From JAIPAN01 sp040403555 (GTDB lineage Bacteria > Bacteroidota > Bacteroidia > Sphingobacteriales > Sphingobacteriaceae): DNA of 64,000 nt. The position numbers and the translations under genes were made by a program. Shown piece after piece: positions 40,538-48,646 of the stretch; position 1 is the first letter of the stretch, and every line of letters begins with the position of its first letter. The stretch covers positions 248,001 to 312,000 of the forward strand of contig JBBAKN010000002.1 in the NCBI GenBank assembly GCA_040403555.1, in the 5' to 3' direction. The notes below the pieces were generated by a model. The model did not search any database. It was not told the origin of the DNA and saw only the letters and a list, made by a program, of their open reading frames with translations.

Positions 40538-43354
40538 TTATTTACTCAAGTACATCGATTTCTCTTTGTACAATTTAATAAAGTACGGATCTTCCAAATC
40601 TTTAATAAAACGAATGGCTTCTCCGGTAGATTTCATTTCAGGGCCCAGCTCTTTCTCAATTTCGGGGAATTTATCGTGAGAGAATACTGGTTCTTTAATG
40701 GCATAGCCTTTTAGCTTGCGCTCAATGGTAAAATCTTTCAGTTTCTTAAAACCTAGCATCACCTTAGCGGCAATATTAATGTAAGGCACATCGTAGGCTT
40801 TGGCAATAAATGGCACCGTACGTGAAGCACGTGGGTTGGCTTCAATGACATACACATCTCCATTTTTTACCGCAAACTGAATGTTCAACAAACCTCGAAC
40901 GTTTAGCGCTTTAGCCAATTTAATGGTGTATTCTTCCATCTTATCCTGTACCGCAGCTGGTAGGCTAAATGGTGGCAATACCGCACTCGAATCGCCTGAG
41001 TGGATACCCGCAGGCTCAATATGCTCCATCATGCCAATAATATGTACATCTTCCCCATCGCAAATAGAATCCGATTCGGATTCTTCCGCTCTATCTAAGA
41101 AATGATCTATTAAAACCCGATTACCCGGCATGGCTCGTAATAATTTCACTACGGCATTTTCTAGATCTTCATCGTTAATTACAATGCTCATACCTTGGCC
41201 ACCCAAAACATAACTCGGGCGCACCAACACCGGATAGCCTACTTCATGAGCAACCACCAATGCCTCTTCGGCACTTTCGGCTACGCCATATTTAGGGTAC
41301 GGAATGCCTAAATCTTTCAATAAATCAGAGAAACGGCCGCGGTCTTCGGCAATATCCATATTGTCAAAAGAGGTACCTATAATTTTGATGCCGTTTTCGT
41401 GCAACTTCTCGGCCATTTTTAAAGCCGTTTGGCCTCCCAATTGCACAATTACGCCTTCGGGTTTTTCTAAATCGATAATTTCGCGAACATGTTCCCAAAA
41501 CACGGGCTCAAAATATAATTTATCGGCCATATTGAAATCGGTAGAAACCGTTTCTGGGTTACAATTTATCATAATGGCCTCGTAACCGGCCTCTTTGGCA
41601 GCCAATAATCCGTGTACACACGAATAATCGAACTCAATGCCTTGGCCAATGCGATTTGGACCAGAACCCAACACAATTATTTTTTTCTTATCACTCACTA
41701 CCGATTCGTTTTCGTCTTCAAACGTAGAGTAGTAATACGGCGTTTGTGCCGGAAACTCCGCGGCACAGGTATCTACCATTTTATACACCCGCTTAATGCC
41801 TAATTCACGGCGGCGATTATACACCTCATCTTCCGTTACGTTGCTCAATAGCCAAGCCAATTGTGCATCGGAATAGCCCCGTTGCTTTAGGGTGATGAAA
41901 AAGTCTTTAGAAATTGTTTCTAACGTAACGTTTTTTAATTCTTGTTCTAGCGTAACCAATTCCTGAATTTGTACCAAGAACCATTTATCTATGTGGGTAA
42001 TTTTCCGAATAGATTCCATAGGCACTCCTAAGCTAAAGGCATCTTTTACATGGAATAAACGGTCCCAGCTCGGATGCTCCAAGCTGTGCATAATTTCTTC
42101 GAGGTTGCGGCTTTGGCGACCATCGGCCCCTAAACCCAAGCGGTTGGTTTCTAAACTTTGGCAGGCTTTCTGTAAGGCTTCAATAAAACTACGGCCAATG
42201 CCCATTACTTCTCCCACCGATTTCATTTGTAAGCCTAACTGGGTATTTGCTCCTTTAAATTTATCGAAGTTCCAGCGTGGAATTTTTACAATCACATAAT
42301 CCAACGTGGGTTCAAAATAGGCCGACGTAGTTTTAGTAATTTGATTTTCTATTTCATCTAAATTATAACCAATAGCCAATTTGGCGGCAATTTTAGCAAT
42401 AGGATATCCGGTTGCTTTTGAGGCTAAAGCCGATGAACGAGAAACCCGTGGGTTAATTTCAATGGCAATAATTTCGTCGTTGGCCGGATTTACTGAGAAT
42501 TGCACGTTACAGCCACCAGCAAAATTGCCAATTGCCCGCATCATTTTAATGGCTTGGTTACGCATGTCTTGGTAACAGCGATCGCTCAGCGTCATGGCCG
42601 GAGCCACCGTAATCGAATCGCCGGTATGAATGCCCATTGGGTCAAAATTCTCGATAGAACAAATAATAATCACATTGTCTTTATTATCGCGAAGCAATTC
42701 GAGCTCAAATTCTTTCCAGCCCAACACGGCTTGCTCTACCAATACCTCGTGGGTAGGCGATGCTTGCAAGCCACGGCTTAAAGCCGCATCAAATTCTTCT
42801 TTTTTATGTACAAAACCTGCGCCTTTACCACCCAATGTATAGCTTGGCCGTATAACTAGTGGGAAACCAATATCTTGAGCGGCTTCTTTTCCTTCTAAAA
42901 AGGAATTGGCAATTTTCGATTTCGCAACCCCTATGCCAATCTCTACCATCAACTTGCGAAACTCTTCCCGATTTTCTGTTTTTTCAATGGCTGCTACATC
43001 TACCCCAATTACTTTTACTCCATATTTTTTCCAAAGTCCCTGCTCGTCAGCCTCAATACAAAGATTTAAGGCCGTTTGGCCACCCATGGTTGGCAATACC
43101 GCATCTATTTTTTGTTCCTTTAAAATCTGCTCAATACTTTCACAGTTTAAGGGCAATAAATATACGTGGTCGGCAATTACCTTATCGGTCATAATGGTTG
43201 CCGGGTTTGAGTTGATGATGGATACACTGATGCCTTCCTCTTTTAAAGAAAGTGCAGCTTGTGATCCGGAGTAATCAAACTCACAGGCTTGTCCGATAAT
43301 AATGGGTCCAGAACCGATGATCAGGACAGATTTAATGGAAGTATCTTTAGGCAT
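40538..43354 (-). CDS. carB: Carbamoyl-phosphate synthase large subunit, lacking the MGS domain
   Basis: Makes carbamoyl phosphate from bicarbonate, ammonia and ATP for arginine and pyrimidine synthesis. Start ATG 43352-43354 (MPKDTSIKSVLIIGSGP); the longer frame upstream is a hydrophobic artefact. Two ATP-grasp halves are complete: GSGPIIIGQACEFDYSG and GSGPNRIGQGIEFDYSC mark them. The protein is 938 aa and ends at GPEMKSTGEAIRF plus a short tail, so the C-terminal allosteric (MGS, ornithine/UMP) domain of the E. coli enzyme is missing. The carA partner is not in this window. Confidence 0.95.
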   Translation of the reverse strand: MPKDTSIKSVLIIGSGPIIIGQACEFDYSGSQAALSLKEEGISVSIINSNPATIMTDKVIADHVYLLPLNCESIEQILKEQKIDAVLPTMGGQTALNLCIEADEQGLWKKYGVKVIGVDVAAIEKTENREEFRKLMVEIGIGVAKSKIANSFLEGKEAAQDIGFPLVIRPSYTLGGKGAGFVHKKEEFDAALSRGLQASPTHEVLVEQAVLGWKEFELELLRDNKDNVIIICSIENFDPMGIHTGDSITVAPAMTLSDRCYQDMRNQAIKMMRAIGNFAGGCNVQFSVNPANDEIIAIEINPRVSRSSALASKATGYPIAKIAAKLAIGYNLDEIENQITKTTSAYFEPTLDYVIVKIPRWNFDKFKGANTQLGLQMKSVGEVMGIGRSFIEALQKACQSLETNRLGLGADGRQSRNLEEIMHSLEHPSWDRLFHVKDAFSLGVPMESIRKITHIDKWFLVQIQELVTLEQELKNVTLETISKDFFITLKQRGYSDAQLAWLLSNVTEDEVYNRRRELGIKRVYKMVDTCAAEFPAQTPYYYSTFEDENESVVSDKKKIIVLGSGPNRIGQGIEFDYSCVHGLLAAKEAGYEAIMINCNPETVSTDFNMADKLYFEPVFWEHVREIIDLEKPEGVIVQLGGQTALKMAEKLHENGIKIIGTSFDNMDIAEDRGRFSDLLKDLGIPYPKYGVAESAEEALVVAHEVGYPVLVRPSYVLGGQGMSIVINDEDLENAVVKLLRAMPGNRVLIDHFLDRAEESESDSICDGEDVHIIGMMEHIEPAGIHSGDSSAVLPPFSLPAAVQDKMEEYTIKLAKALNVRGLLNIQFAVKNGDVYVIEANPRASRTVPFIAKAYDVPYINIAAKVMLGFKKLKDFTIERKLKGYAIKEPVFSHDKFPEIEKELGPEMKSTGEAIRFIKDLEDPYFIKLYKEKSMYLSK

Positions 43355-43755
43355 AGGGCTATTAAAATGTGGGATTTTACTATGCGTTTTATGCGAAAAT
43401 CCCGACTTAGGTGTCGGGGCATAAAGATATGGAATTGGACTTAATTTGTAAGTTAAAAAACAAAAAAAATGTAACGGGTAAAACAATTACCATTCTTGTT
43501 ACGTTATACCATAGTAATCTAGGTGTTTGGTTTCTTATACCAAATGCTTTTGTTAGTTACAATTTGGTTGGTCAAAAATCCCCTTGATGAAAATCGAGGG
43601 GATTTTTAGTAGAAATTGACCGAGTTTTCTTCTTAAGTTTGAAAAAAATACACTTGAAAAAACAATTTGGCACCCTTGGCATTGGGCCTATCCGTGTGAT
43701 GGCAAAATAGTAAGAGTTAGCGAATTGTGCTGCTAAGACAGCACACCAACACACC
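43355..43755. other. carB leader and pnuC upstream region
   Basis: 401 bases without a gene. On the minus strand, CCCGAC/GTCGGG (43401-43406 and 43413-43418) forms a hairpin ahead of carB and is followed by a short T run, so it could be an attenuator. Further right lies a strong terminator (43574-43607) and an unassigned stretch before the GTG of the pnuC gene, with a GTGCTG/CAGCAC hairpin near 43726-43743. No known riboswitch was recognised here. Confidence 0.5.
43574..43607. terminator. Strong hairpin terminator with GAAA loop
   Basis: A nine-pair stem (CCCCTTGAT / ATCGAGGGG, one G-U) with a GAAA tetraloop, flanked by A- and T-tracts on both sides, which could terminate transcription on either strand. 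No gene ends close to it, so it may belong to a lost gene or an unannotated RNA. Confidence 0.75.
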
Positions 43756-44355
43756 GTGATCGAAACACTAAGCACATGGCTGCAAGAGCAGTCACTTTTA
43801 GAAACAATTGGCGTAATTACAGGCATTTTGTGCGTGTATTTAGCCGCCAAAAACAACATTTGGAATTGGCCAATAGCCATTATAAGTGTCGGCATTTATA
43901 TTGTTATTTTTTTAGAAGCCAAGCTATACGCCGATACCGGCTTACAAGTTTATTTTTTGGCCATGAACGTATATGGCTGGTGGTTTTGGAGTCGCAAACC
44001 GGCTAATGCGCCTAAGGTACCCGTAAAGCACATTACCAAAACAGAAATCCTGCTTTCGCTCATTGGCATAGCGCTATTTACTGCACTTATTGGCTTTTTT
44101 CTGTACCATAAAACCGATGCTGCTTTCCCATTTATTGATAGTTTTTGTACCGCTTGTAGCCTAGTTGCACAAATTTTCTTGGCACGTAAAGTAGTAGAAA
44201 ACTGGCTTATTTGGATTTTTGTTGATATTATTTATGTAGGCGTATATATGGCCAAGGGTTTACACCTTACAGCAGGTATGTATGCCCTATACGTATATAT
44301 AGCGCTCATGGGATACTTAGCTTGGCGGAAAGAGTTTAACCAACAAAAAGTATGA
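43756..44355 (+). CDS. pnuC: PnuC-family vitamin transporter (likely nicotinamide riboside)
   Basis: Inner-membrane carrier with about seven helices (199 aa). Characteristic PnuC segments: KNNIWNWPIAIISVGIYIVI, then LQVYFLAMNVYGWWFW, and the second half ending YVYIALMGYLAW. PnuC proteins move nicotinamide riboside (PnuC), thiamine (PnuT) or riboflavin (PnuX) by diffusion and trapping. The next gene is a NadR-like kinase, overlapping by four bases, so nicotinamide riboside is the likely substrate. Starts at GTG 43756. Confidence 0.88.
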   Translation: MIETLSTWLQEQSLLETIGVITGILCVYLAAKNNIWNWPIAIISVGIYIVIFLEAKLYADTGLQVYFLAMNVYGWWFWSRKPANAPKVPVKHITKTEILLSLIGIALFTALIGFFLYHKTDAAFPFIDSFCTACSLVAQIFLARKVVENWLIWIFVDIIYVGVYMAKGLHLTAGMYALYVYIALMGYLAWRKEFNQQKV

Positions 44356-44879
44356 GCAAGGGTATAAAAAAAATAGCCATTGTTGGGCCCGAATCCACTG
44401 GAAAATCGAGTATTTCAGCGCTTTTAGCCGCACACTACCATACCGTTTGTGTGCCCGAATATGCCCGCGAATACTGCGAAAAATTGACAGCACCCTGTAC
44501 CTGGCAAGATGAAATAAACATGTTTCACGGACAGCTGGATTTAGAAAAGGAATTGCTGCACAAAGCCAACAAACTCTTAATTTGCGATACCACTTTTATT
44601 ACCGTAAAAATTTGGAGCGATGCCTTTTTTGGCAAATCGCCACAAGAAGTGCTCGATGAATTGCCCAAACATAGCTACGATTTCTACCTGCTTATGGATG
44701 TAGATTTACCTTGGGAAGAAGACCCGCTACGAGATTTCCCAAACCAACGGGAACATTTTATGCAAGTATGGCATCAAGAGTTGAAAGCCATTAAGGCCAA
44801 TTACCAAATAATTTCTGGCCAAGGGGAACTACGCTTTCAGCGGGCAGTGCAGGCCATTGATGGGTTTTTAGCGGTATAA
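44352..44879 (+). CDS. NadR-like ribosylnicotinamide kinase domain protein
   Basis: 175 aa P-loop kinase matching the C-terminal domain of NadR: IAIVGPESTGKSSISALLA (Walker A), then VPEYAREYCE, and LLICDTTFITVKIW followed by the lid. It lacks the NadR nucleotidyltransferase domain. It phosphorylates nicotinamide riboside to NMN, trapping what PnuC brings in. The ATG overlaps the pnuC stop (ATGA), so the pair is translationally coupled. Confidence 0.85.
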   Translation: MSKGIKKIAIVGPESTGKSSISALLAAHYHTVCVPEYAREYCEKLTAPCTWQDEINMFHGQLDLEKELLHKANKLLICDTTFITVKIWSDAFFGKSPQEVLDELPKHSYDFYLLMDVDLPWEEDPLRDFPNQREHFMQVWHQELKAIKANYQIISGQGELRFQRAVQAIDGFLAV

Positions 44880-44895
44880 ATTGTACTTTCGTTTT

Positions 44896-45681
44896 ATGGA
44901 ATTTTTAAGCAACCCCGAAATTTGGATTTCGTTAATCACCCTAAGCGTATTAGAAATCGTTTTAGGTATCGATAACATTATTTTCATCTCCATTTTGGCC
45001 GGAAAATTACCGGAAAACCAACAAAGAAAAGCCCGACAGCTGGGTTTAGCCCTAGCCATGATTACCCGGGTATTGCTATTACTTTCCTTAAGTTGGATGA
45101 TGACCCTCACCACGCCTCTCTTCAACATGGCCCATTTAATTGGCCTTACTAAAGGTGAATGGGTAGAAAAACTAGCCATTTCGGGTCGCGATTTAATTCT
45201 ATTGATTGGGGGCTTGTTCTTAATTTATAAAAGTACCAGTGAAATACACGAGAAATTAGAAGGTGCTAATCACGCAGATGGAGGCAAGAAAAAACTTTCA
45301 TTCTCTGCAACCATCGTGCAAATTCTCTTGTTAGATATTGTATTCTCTCTCGATTCGGTAATAACCGCTGTGGGTATGGCTAGCCATGTAGAAGTAATGA
45401 TTGCCGCTGTAATTATTGCCGTAATTGTAATGATGCTAGCCGCCGGAGGCATAAGTAACTTTGTAAATAACCATCCAACGGTGAAAATGTTGGCGCTCTC
45501 GTTTTTATTGTTAATTGGTGTATCGCTCTTAGCAGAAGCCTTTGAACAACACATACCAAAAGGATATGTGTACTTTGCTATGGCCTTCTCGGTTTTGGTA
45601 GAAATGCTCAACTTGCGTGTAAAAAACAAAACCAAACCTGTACAGCTACACAACACCCCCGAGGCACCTAAAGAAGATTAA
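44896..45681 (+). CDS. TerC-family integral membrane protein
   Basis: TerC/YjbE-type protein with about seven membrane helices (from ATG 44896, ~261 aa). Conserved acidic residues in the membrane, LEIVLGIDNIIFISIL (helix 1) and LLDIVFSLDSVITAVG (helix 5), form the presumed metal site. Homologues export manganese or assist metal loading of secreted proteins. A TTG start 15 bases upstream would be needed to use the longer frame. It follows the NadR-like gene by 16 bases; whether they share a message is unclear. Confidence 0.93.
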   Translation: MEFLSNPEIWISLITLSVLEIVLGIDNIIFISILAGKLPENQQRKARQLGLALAMITRVLLLLSLSWMMTLTTPLFNMAHLIGLTKGEWVEKLAISGRDLILLIGGLFLIYKSTSEIHEKLEGANHADGGKKKLSFSATIVQILLLDIVFSLDSVITAVGMASHVEVMIAAVIIAVIVMMLAAGGISNFVNNHPTVKMLALSFLLLIGVSLLAEAFEQHIPKGYVYFAMAFSVLVEMLNLRVKNKTKPVQLHNTPEAPKED

Positions 45682-46865
45682 AATACTCTACAAAGAAGTC
45701 CTTTTAAATATTCTCCCTCAGGAAAAGAAGAGCGTATCGGGTGATCTTCGGGTTGACAAAACTGATCGATAAACTGCACTTCTTTACCGGCATCTAAAGC
45801 AGACCACGCCAAAATTTGCTTAAACGTATCTATATCTACGGCTCCCGAGCATGAAAAAGTAGCCAAAAAACCGCCTTTATTCAATAGGCCCATGGCCAAT
45901 CGGTTTAAATCTTTATACGCCCTAGAGGCCTTAGTTAAAGCCGAGCGTGAAGGTGCATATTTGGGTGGATCGAGCACAATAAGATCGAATTTATCGCCAC
46001 TCTCTAAAAAAATACGAAGCTGTTTATTTACATCGGATTGTATGCACGTTTGTTGCGAAGCTTTAAAGCCATTTAGTTTGATATTTTTTTTCAACGTATC
46101 AATAGCCAAAGCCGAACTGTCTACACTCACTACCTTTTTAGCACCTGCAGCCAACGCAGTTAAGGTAAAACCGCCCGAGTACGAAAAACAGTCTAATACC
46201 ACTTTACCTTTGGTTCGAGACGCTACTTTTTTACGATTCTCCCGTTGGTCGCAATAAAAACCAGATTTTTGCCCATCGGCAATATTTACTTGATAACGAA
46301 TGCCGTTCTCAACCACCTCAATAAATTCAGGCGGAGCCACACCAACCAAAATTCCAGCAGAAGCGTCTAAACCTTCGTGCGCACGGGCATTAGCATCGCT
46401 ACGATCAAAAATGCCTTTCGGTTTTAACAGTTTTTGCAATTCATCTAGCCAAATAGCCTTGGCTTTCTCCATGCCCGAGGTTAAAATTTGTACCGATAAA
46501 AAATCGGCATACTTATCTACAATTAAGCCAGGCAAGTAATCAGCTTCACTAAAAATTAATCTACAGGTATTCGTTTCATCGGAAGCCAATAATTGCGTAC
46601 GGGCCGCAACGGCTTGCTGTATTCGGCTACGCCACCAGGTGTCATCAATCACTTGCTCGGCATCCCAGGCCAACACCCGTACCGCCACTCTCGACTGTGC
46701 ATTGTAAAAACCGGTAGCCAAAAAATCGCCTTTGGCGTCTAATACGGTTACCAAATCGCCATTCTCGGGCTTGCCTATTATTTTTTCAATAGCCCCCGAA
46801 AAAATCCAAGGGTGTAATTGCCTTATGGCCTTTTCTTTTCCTTTACGTAAATAGATGCTGTGCAT
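45678..46865 (-). CDS. RlmI-like 23S rRNA (cytosine) methyltransferase
   Basis: SAM-dependent class I methyltransferase with a PUA domain at the N-terminus (HPWIFSGAIEKI, residues ~18-80), as in RlmI (YccW) that makes m5C1962 of 23S rRNA. SAM-binding and catalytic segments: VVLDCFSYSGGFTLTALAAGA, then DLIVLDPPKYAPSRSAL, with the late catalytic Cys (LATFSCSGAV). Length 395 aa fits. The stop is within 4 bases of the convergent TerC stop. Confidence 0.9.
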   Translation of the reverse strand: MHSIYLRKGKEKAIRQLHPWIFSGAIEKIIGKPENGDLVTVLDAKGDFLATGFYNAQSRVAVRVLAWDAEQVIDDTWWRSRIQQAVAARTQLLASDETNTCRLIFSEADYLPGLIVDKYADFLSVQILTSGMEKAKAIWLDELQKLLKPKGIFDRSDANARAHEGLDASAGILVGVAPPEFIEVVENGIRYQVNIADGQKSGFYCDQRENRKKVASRTKGKVVLDCFSYSGGFTLTALAAGAKKVVSVDSSALAIDTLKKNIKLNGFKASQQTCIQSDVNKQLRIFLESGDKFDLIVLDPPKYAPSRSALTKASRAYKDLNRLAMGLLNKGGFLATFSCSGAVDIDTFKQILAWSALDAGKEVQFIDQFCQPEDHPIRSSFPEGEYLKGLLCRVF

Positions 46866-46901
46866 GGCACAAATCTAGTCAAAGATTTCCTTTTCATTTT
46901 C

Positions 46902-46909
46902 TACCTTTG
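46902..46909 (+). promoter_or_regulatory. -7 promoter box of the deaminase gene
   Basis: TACCTTTG matches TAnnTTTG and ends seven bases before the ATG at 46917. Because this box lies inside the longer open frame, it argues for the internal start. Confidence 0.6.
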
Positions 46910-46916
46910 GCATACC

Positions 46917-47408
46917 ATGAACTATGTAAATTTTGGCGACGAACCTGGCTTAGCGCCCGATGAGTTTTTTATGAACGAGGCTTTAAAAGAAGCTCGTAAA
47001 GCCCTAGAACTAGATGAGGTGCCTATAGGTGCGGTTATTGTGTGTAAAGGGCGTATTATTGGCCGCGGACATAACCTTACCGAACGCCTAAACGATGTAA
47101 CGGCCCATGCCGAAATGCAAGCATTTACCGCTGCTGCCGATTATTTGGGCGGAAAATATTTAACCGATTGTACCTTATATGTAACCCTAGAACCCTGCGT
47201 AATGTGTGCGGGTGCCTCCTATTGGACCCAAATTAGCCGCCTAGTATTTGGCGCCTACGATACGCAACGGGGTTTTACTCGAATTAAACAAACCATTACT
47301 CATCCTAAAACCGAATTCATTGGCGGTATAAAAGCCGAGGAATGCGGAGAACTAGTGAAAGCATTCTTCAAGTCAAAACGGAGTAAATTTAAAAAGGACG
47401 CACTTTAA
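46917..47408 (+). CDS. tadA: tRNA adenosine deaminase-like/nucleoside deaminase
   Basis: Zinc deaminase of the CDA fold, about 163 residues from ATG 46917. Active site HAEMQAFTA (His and proton-shuttling Glu) and PCVMCAG (two Cys ligands). The length and LERLNDVTAHAEM-like layout fit Bacteroidota TadA, which makes inosine at position 34 of tRNA-Arg; guanine deaminase is the alternative. The divergent RlmI-like gene overlaps the longer version of this frame by six bases. Confidence 0.8.
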   Translation: MNYVNFGDEPGLAPDEFFMNEALKEARKALELDEVPIGAVIVCKGRIIGRGHNLTERLNDVTAHAEMQAFTAAADYLGGKYLTDCTLYVTLEPCVMCAGASYWTQISRLVFGAYDTQRGFTRIKQTITHPKTEFIGGIKAEECGELVKAFFKSKRSKFKKDAL

Positions 47409-47422
47409 ACCCTTAAGCAACG

Positions 47423-47430
47423 TATATTTG
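47423..47430 (+). promoter_or_regulatory. -7 promoter box of sodB
   Basis: TATATTTG, an exact match to TAnnTTTG, lies 42 bases before the start ATG. Confidence 0.6.
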
Positions 47431-47472
47431 TATATAGTATTTATCTGAAAACTAATTTAAAATAAACCTCAT

Positions 47473-48081
47473 ATGGCATTTGAATTACCTGCATTAGCAT
47501 ATGCAACCGATGCGCTAGAACCGCATATTGATAAAATGACCATGGAAATTCACCATGGAAAACACCACCAAGCGTATGTAGATAACCTAAATAAAGCCTT
47601 GGCGGGAACTGATTCGGCGAATGCAAAAATCGAAGATATTTTAAAATCGATTTCTAAATTCCCAATGCCGGTGCGCAATAACGGTGGCGGCCACTACAAT
47701 CACAGTTTATACTGGTCAATTATGTCGCCAAACGGTGGCGGTGTGCCTACTGGCGATTTAGCGAAAGCTTTAGATGCCGCTTTCGGATCGTTTGATGCCT
47801 TTAAACAAAAATTTGCCGAAGCAGGTACTACTCGTTTTGGTTCAGGTTGGGCATGGTTATGCCTAAAAGCCGATGGTACATTATGCGTATGCTCTACGCC
47901 AAATCAAGATAACCCTTTAATGGATGTTGCCGAATGTCCTGGTACACCACTTTTAGGAATGGATGTGTGGGAACATGCCTATTACCTAAAATATCAAAAC
48001 AAACGCCCCGATTATATTGCTGCATTTTGGCAAGTAGTGAATTGGACTGCTGTTGCCGAACGCTTTTCGAAAGCGAAGTAA
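47473..48081 (+). CDS. sodB: Iron/manganese superoxide dismutase
   Basis: Converts superoxide to hydrogen peroxide and oxygen. Metal ligands: HHGKHHQAYVDNL (H27 region), HYNHSLYWSIM, and the late DVWEHAYYLKYQNKRPDY with Asp and His. The 202-residue length fits a homodimeric or tetrameric enzyme; no signal peptide, so cytosolic. The Fe versus Mn preference cannot be settled by eye. A terminator follows directly. Confidence 0.96.
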   Translation: MAFELPALAYATDALEPHIDKMTMEIHHGKHHQAYVDNLNKALAGTDSANAKIEDILKSISKFPMPVRNNGGGHYNHSLYWSIMSPNGGGVPTGDLAKALDAAFGSFDAFKQKFAEAGTTRFGSGWAWLCLKADGTLCVCSTPNQDNPLMDVAECPGTPLLGMDVWEHAYYLKYQNKRPDYIAAFWQVVNWTAVAERFSKAK

Positions 48082-48095
48082 GTCGATACAGTAAT

Positions 48096-48131
48096 AAAAA
48101 AGCCCTCCCGAAACTTCGGGAGGGCTTTTTT
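48096..48131. terminator. Bidirectional terminator, sodB and TIGR03643 gene
   Basis: GCCCTCCCGA pairs with TCGGGAGGGC around a 4-base loop, flanked by A- and T-tracts; strong on both strands. Confidence 0.9.
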
Positions 48132-48132
48132 A

Positions 48133-48423
48133 TTAGCGTTTACTTATTTTGTTGAATGTAATTTGTTTTTGCAACGTACATTTAAATCGGTTTATGGCTA
48201 AACTGCGCTTTTGAGCATGTTTCTGGCTCACCCCGCTATTTACCCGTTTTCTCCATAAATTAAAGCTGGTTTTCTTTAATGTTTTACGCATTAAGGCAAT
48301 GGTATCGGCTTCGGAAAAACCAAATTGATAAAATATGGCTTCAAAGGGCGTTCTGTCTTCCCACGCCATCTCAATAATACGGTCTTGATCTTGAACGCTT
48401 AACAAATTAATTTTTTCTGCCAT
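48133..48423 (-). CDS. TIGR03643-family small protein
   Basis: 96 residues matching the TIGR03643 pattern: DQDRIIEMAWEDRTPFEAIF, then QFGFSEADTIALMRKTLKK and SFNLWRKRV. The fold looks like a small DNA- or RNA-binding helix bundle, basic in the C-terminal half (KHAQKRSLAINRF). Function is unknown; the family is common in Bacteroidota and marine bacteria. It stands alone and converges on sodB. Confidence 0.8.
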   Translation of the reverse strand: MAEKINLLSVQDQDRIIEMAWEDRTPFEAIFYQFGFSEADTIALMRKTLKKTSFNLWRKRVNSGVSQKHAQKRSLAINRFKCTLQKQITFNKISKR

Positions 48424-48646
48424 AAAGTTTGGGCTTCACTTAGAGTAACTTTAGCTGTAAATCTAGTTAAAATACAAATTTAAAACCGCTGATTTAGTTT
48501 TGTGATATTCTCATGATGAATAAAATGTGCCTAAGCGAAAACACCTTATTAAATATAAAGAAGCCTATTGGCTTAGTGAGTTTCTGATTTCATAAAAGAA
48601 ATTTTTGCATAGATAGTTGGTATATTCGTTCAACAGAAATACCTAT

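Noticed and set aside
43355..43486. Upstream extension of carB by 44 residues
   Set aside because: The extension is hydrophobic and unlike any CarB; the ATG at 43354 starts the conserved ATP-grasp domain.
43756..44355. PnuT (thiamine) rather than PnuC
   Set aside because: No TPP riboswitch precedes this gene, and the coupled gene is a NadR-like kinase, so nicotinamide riboside is more likely.
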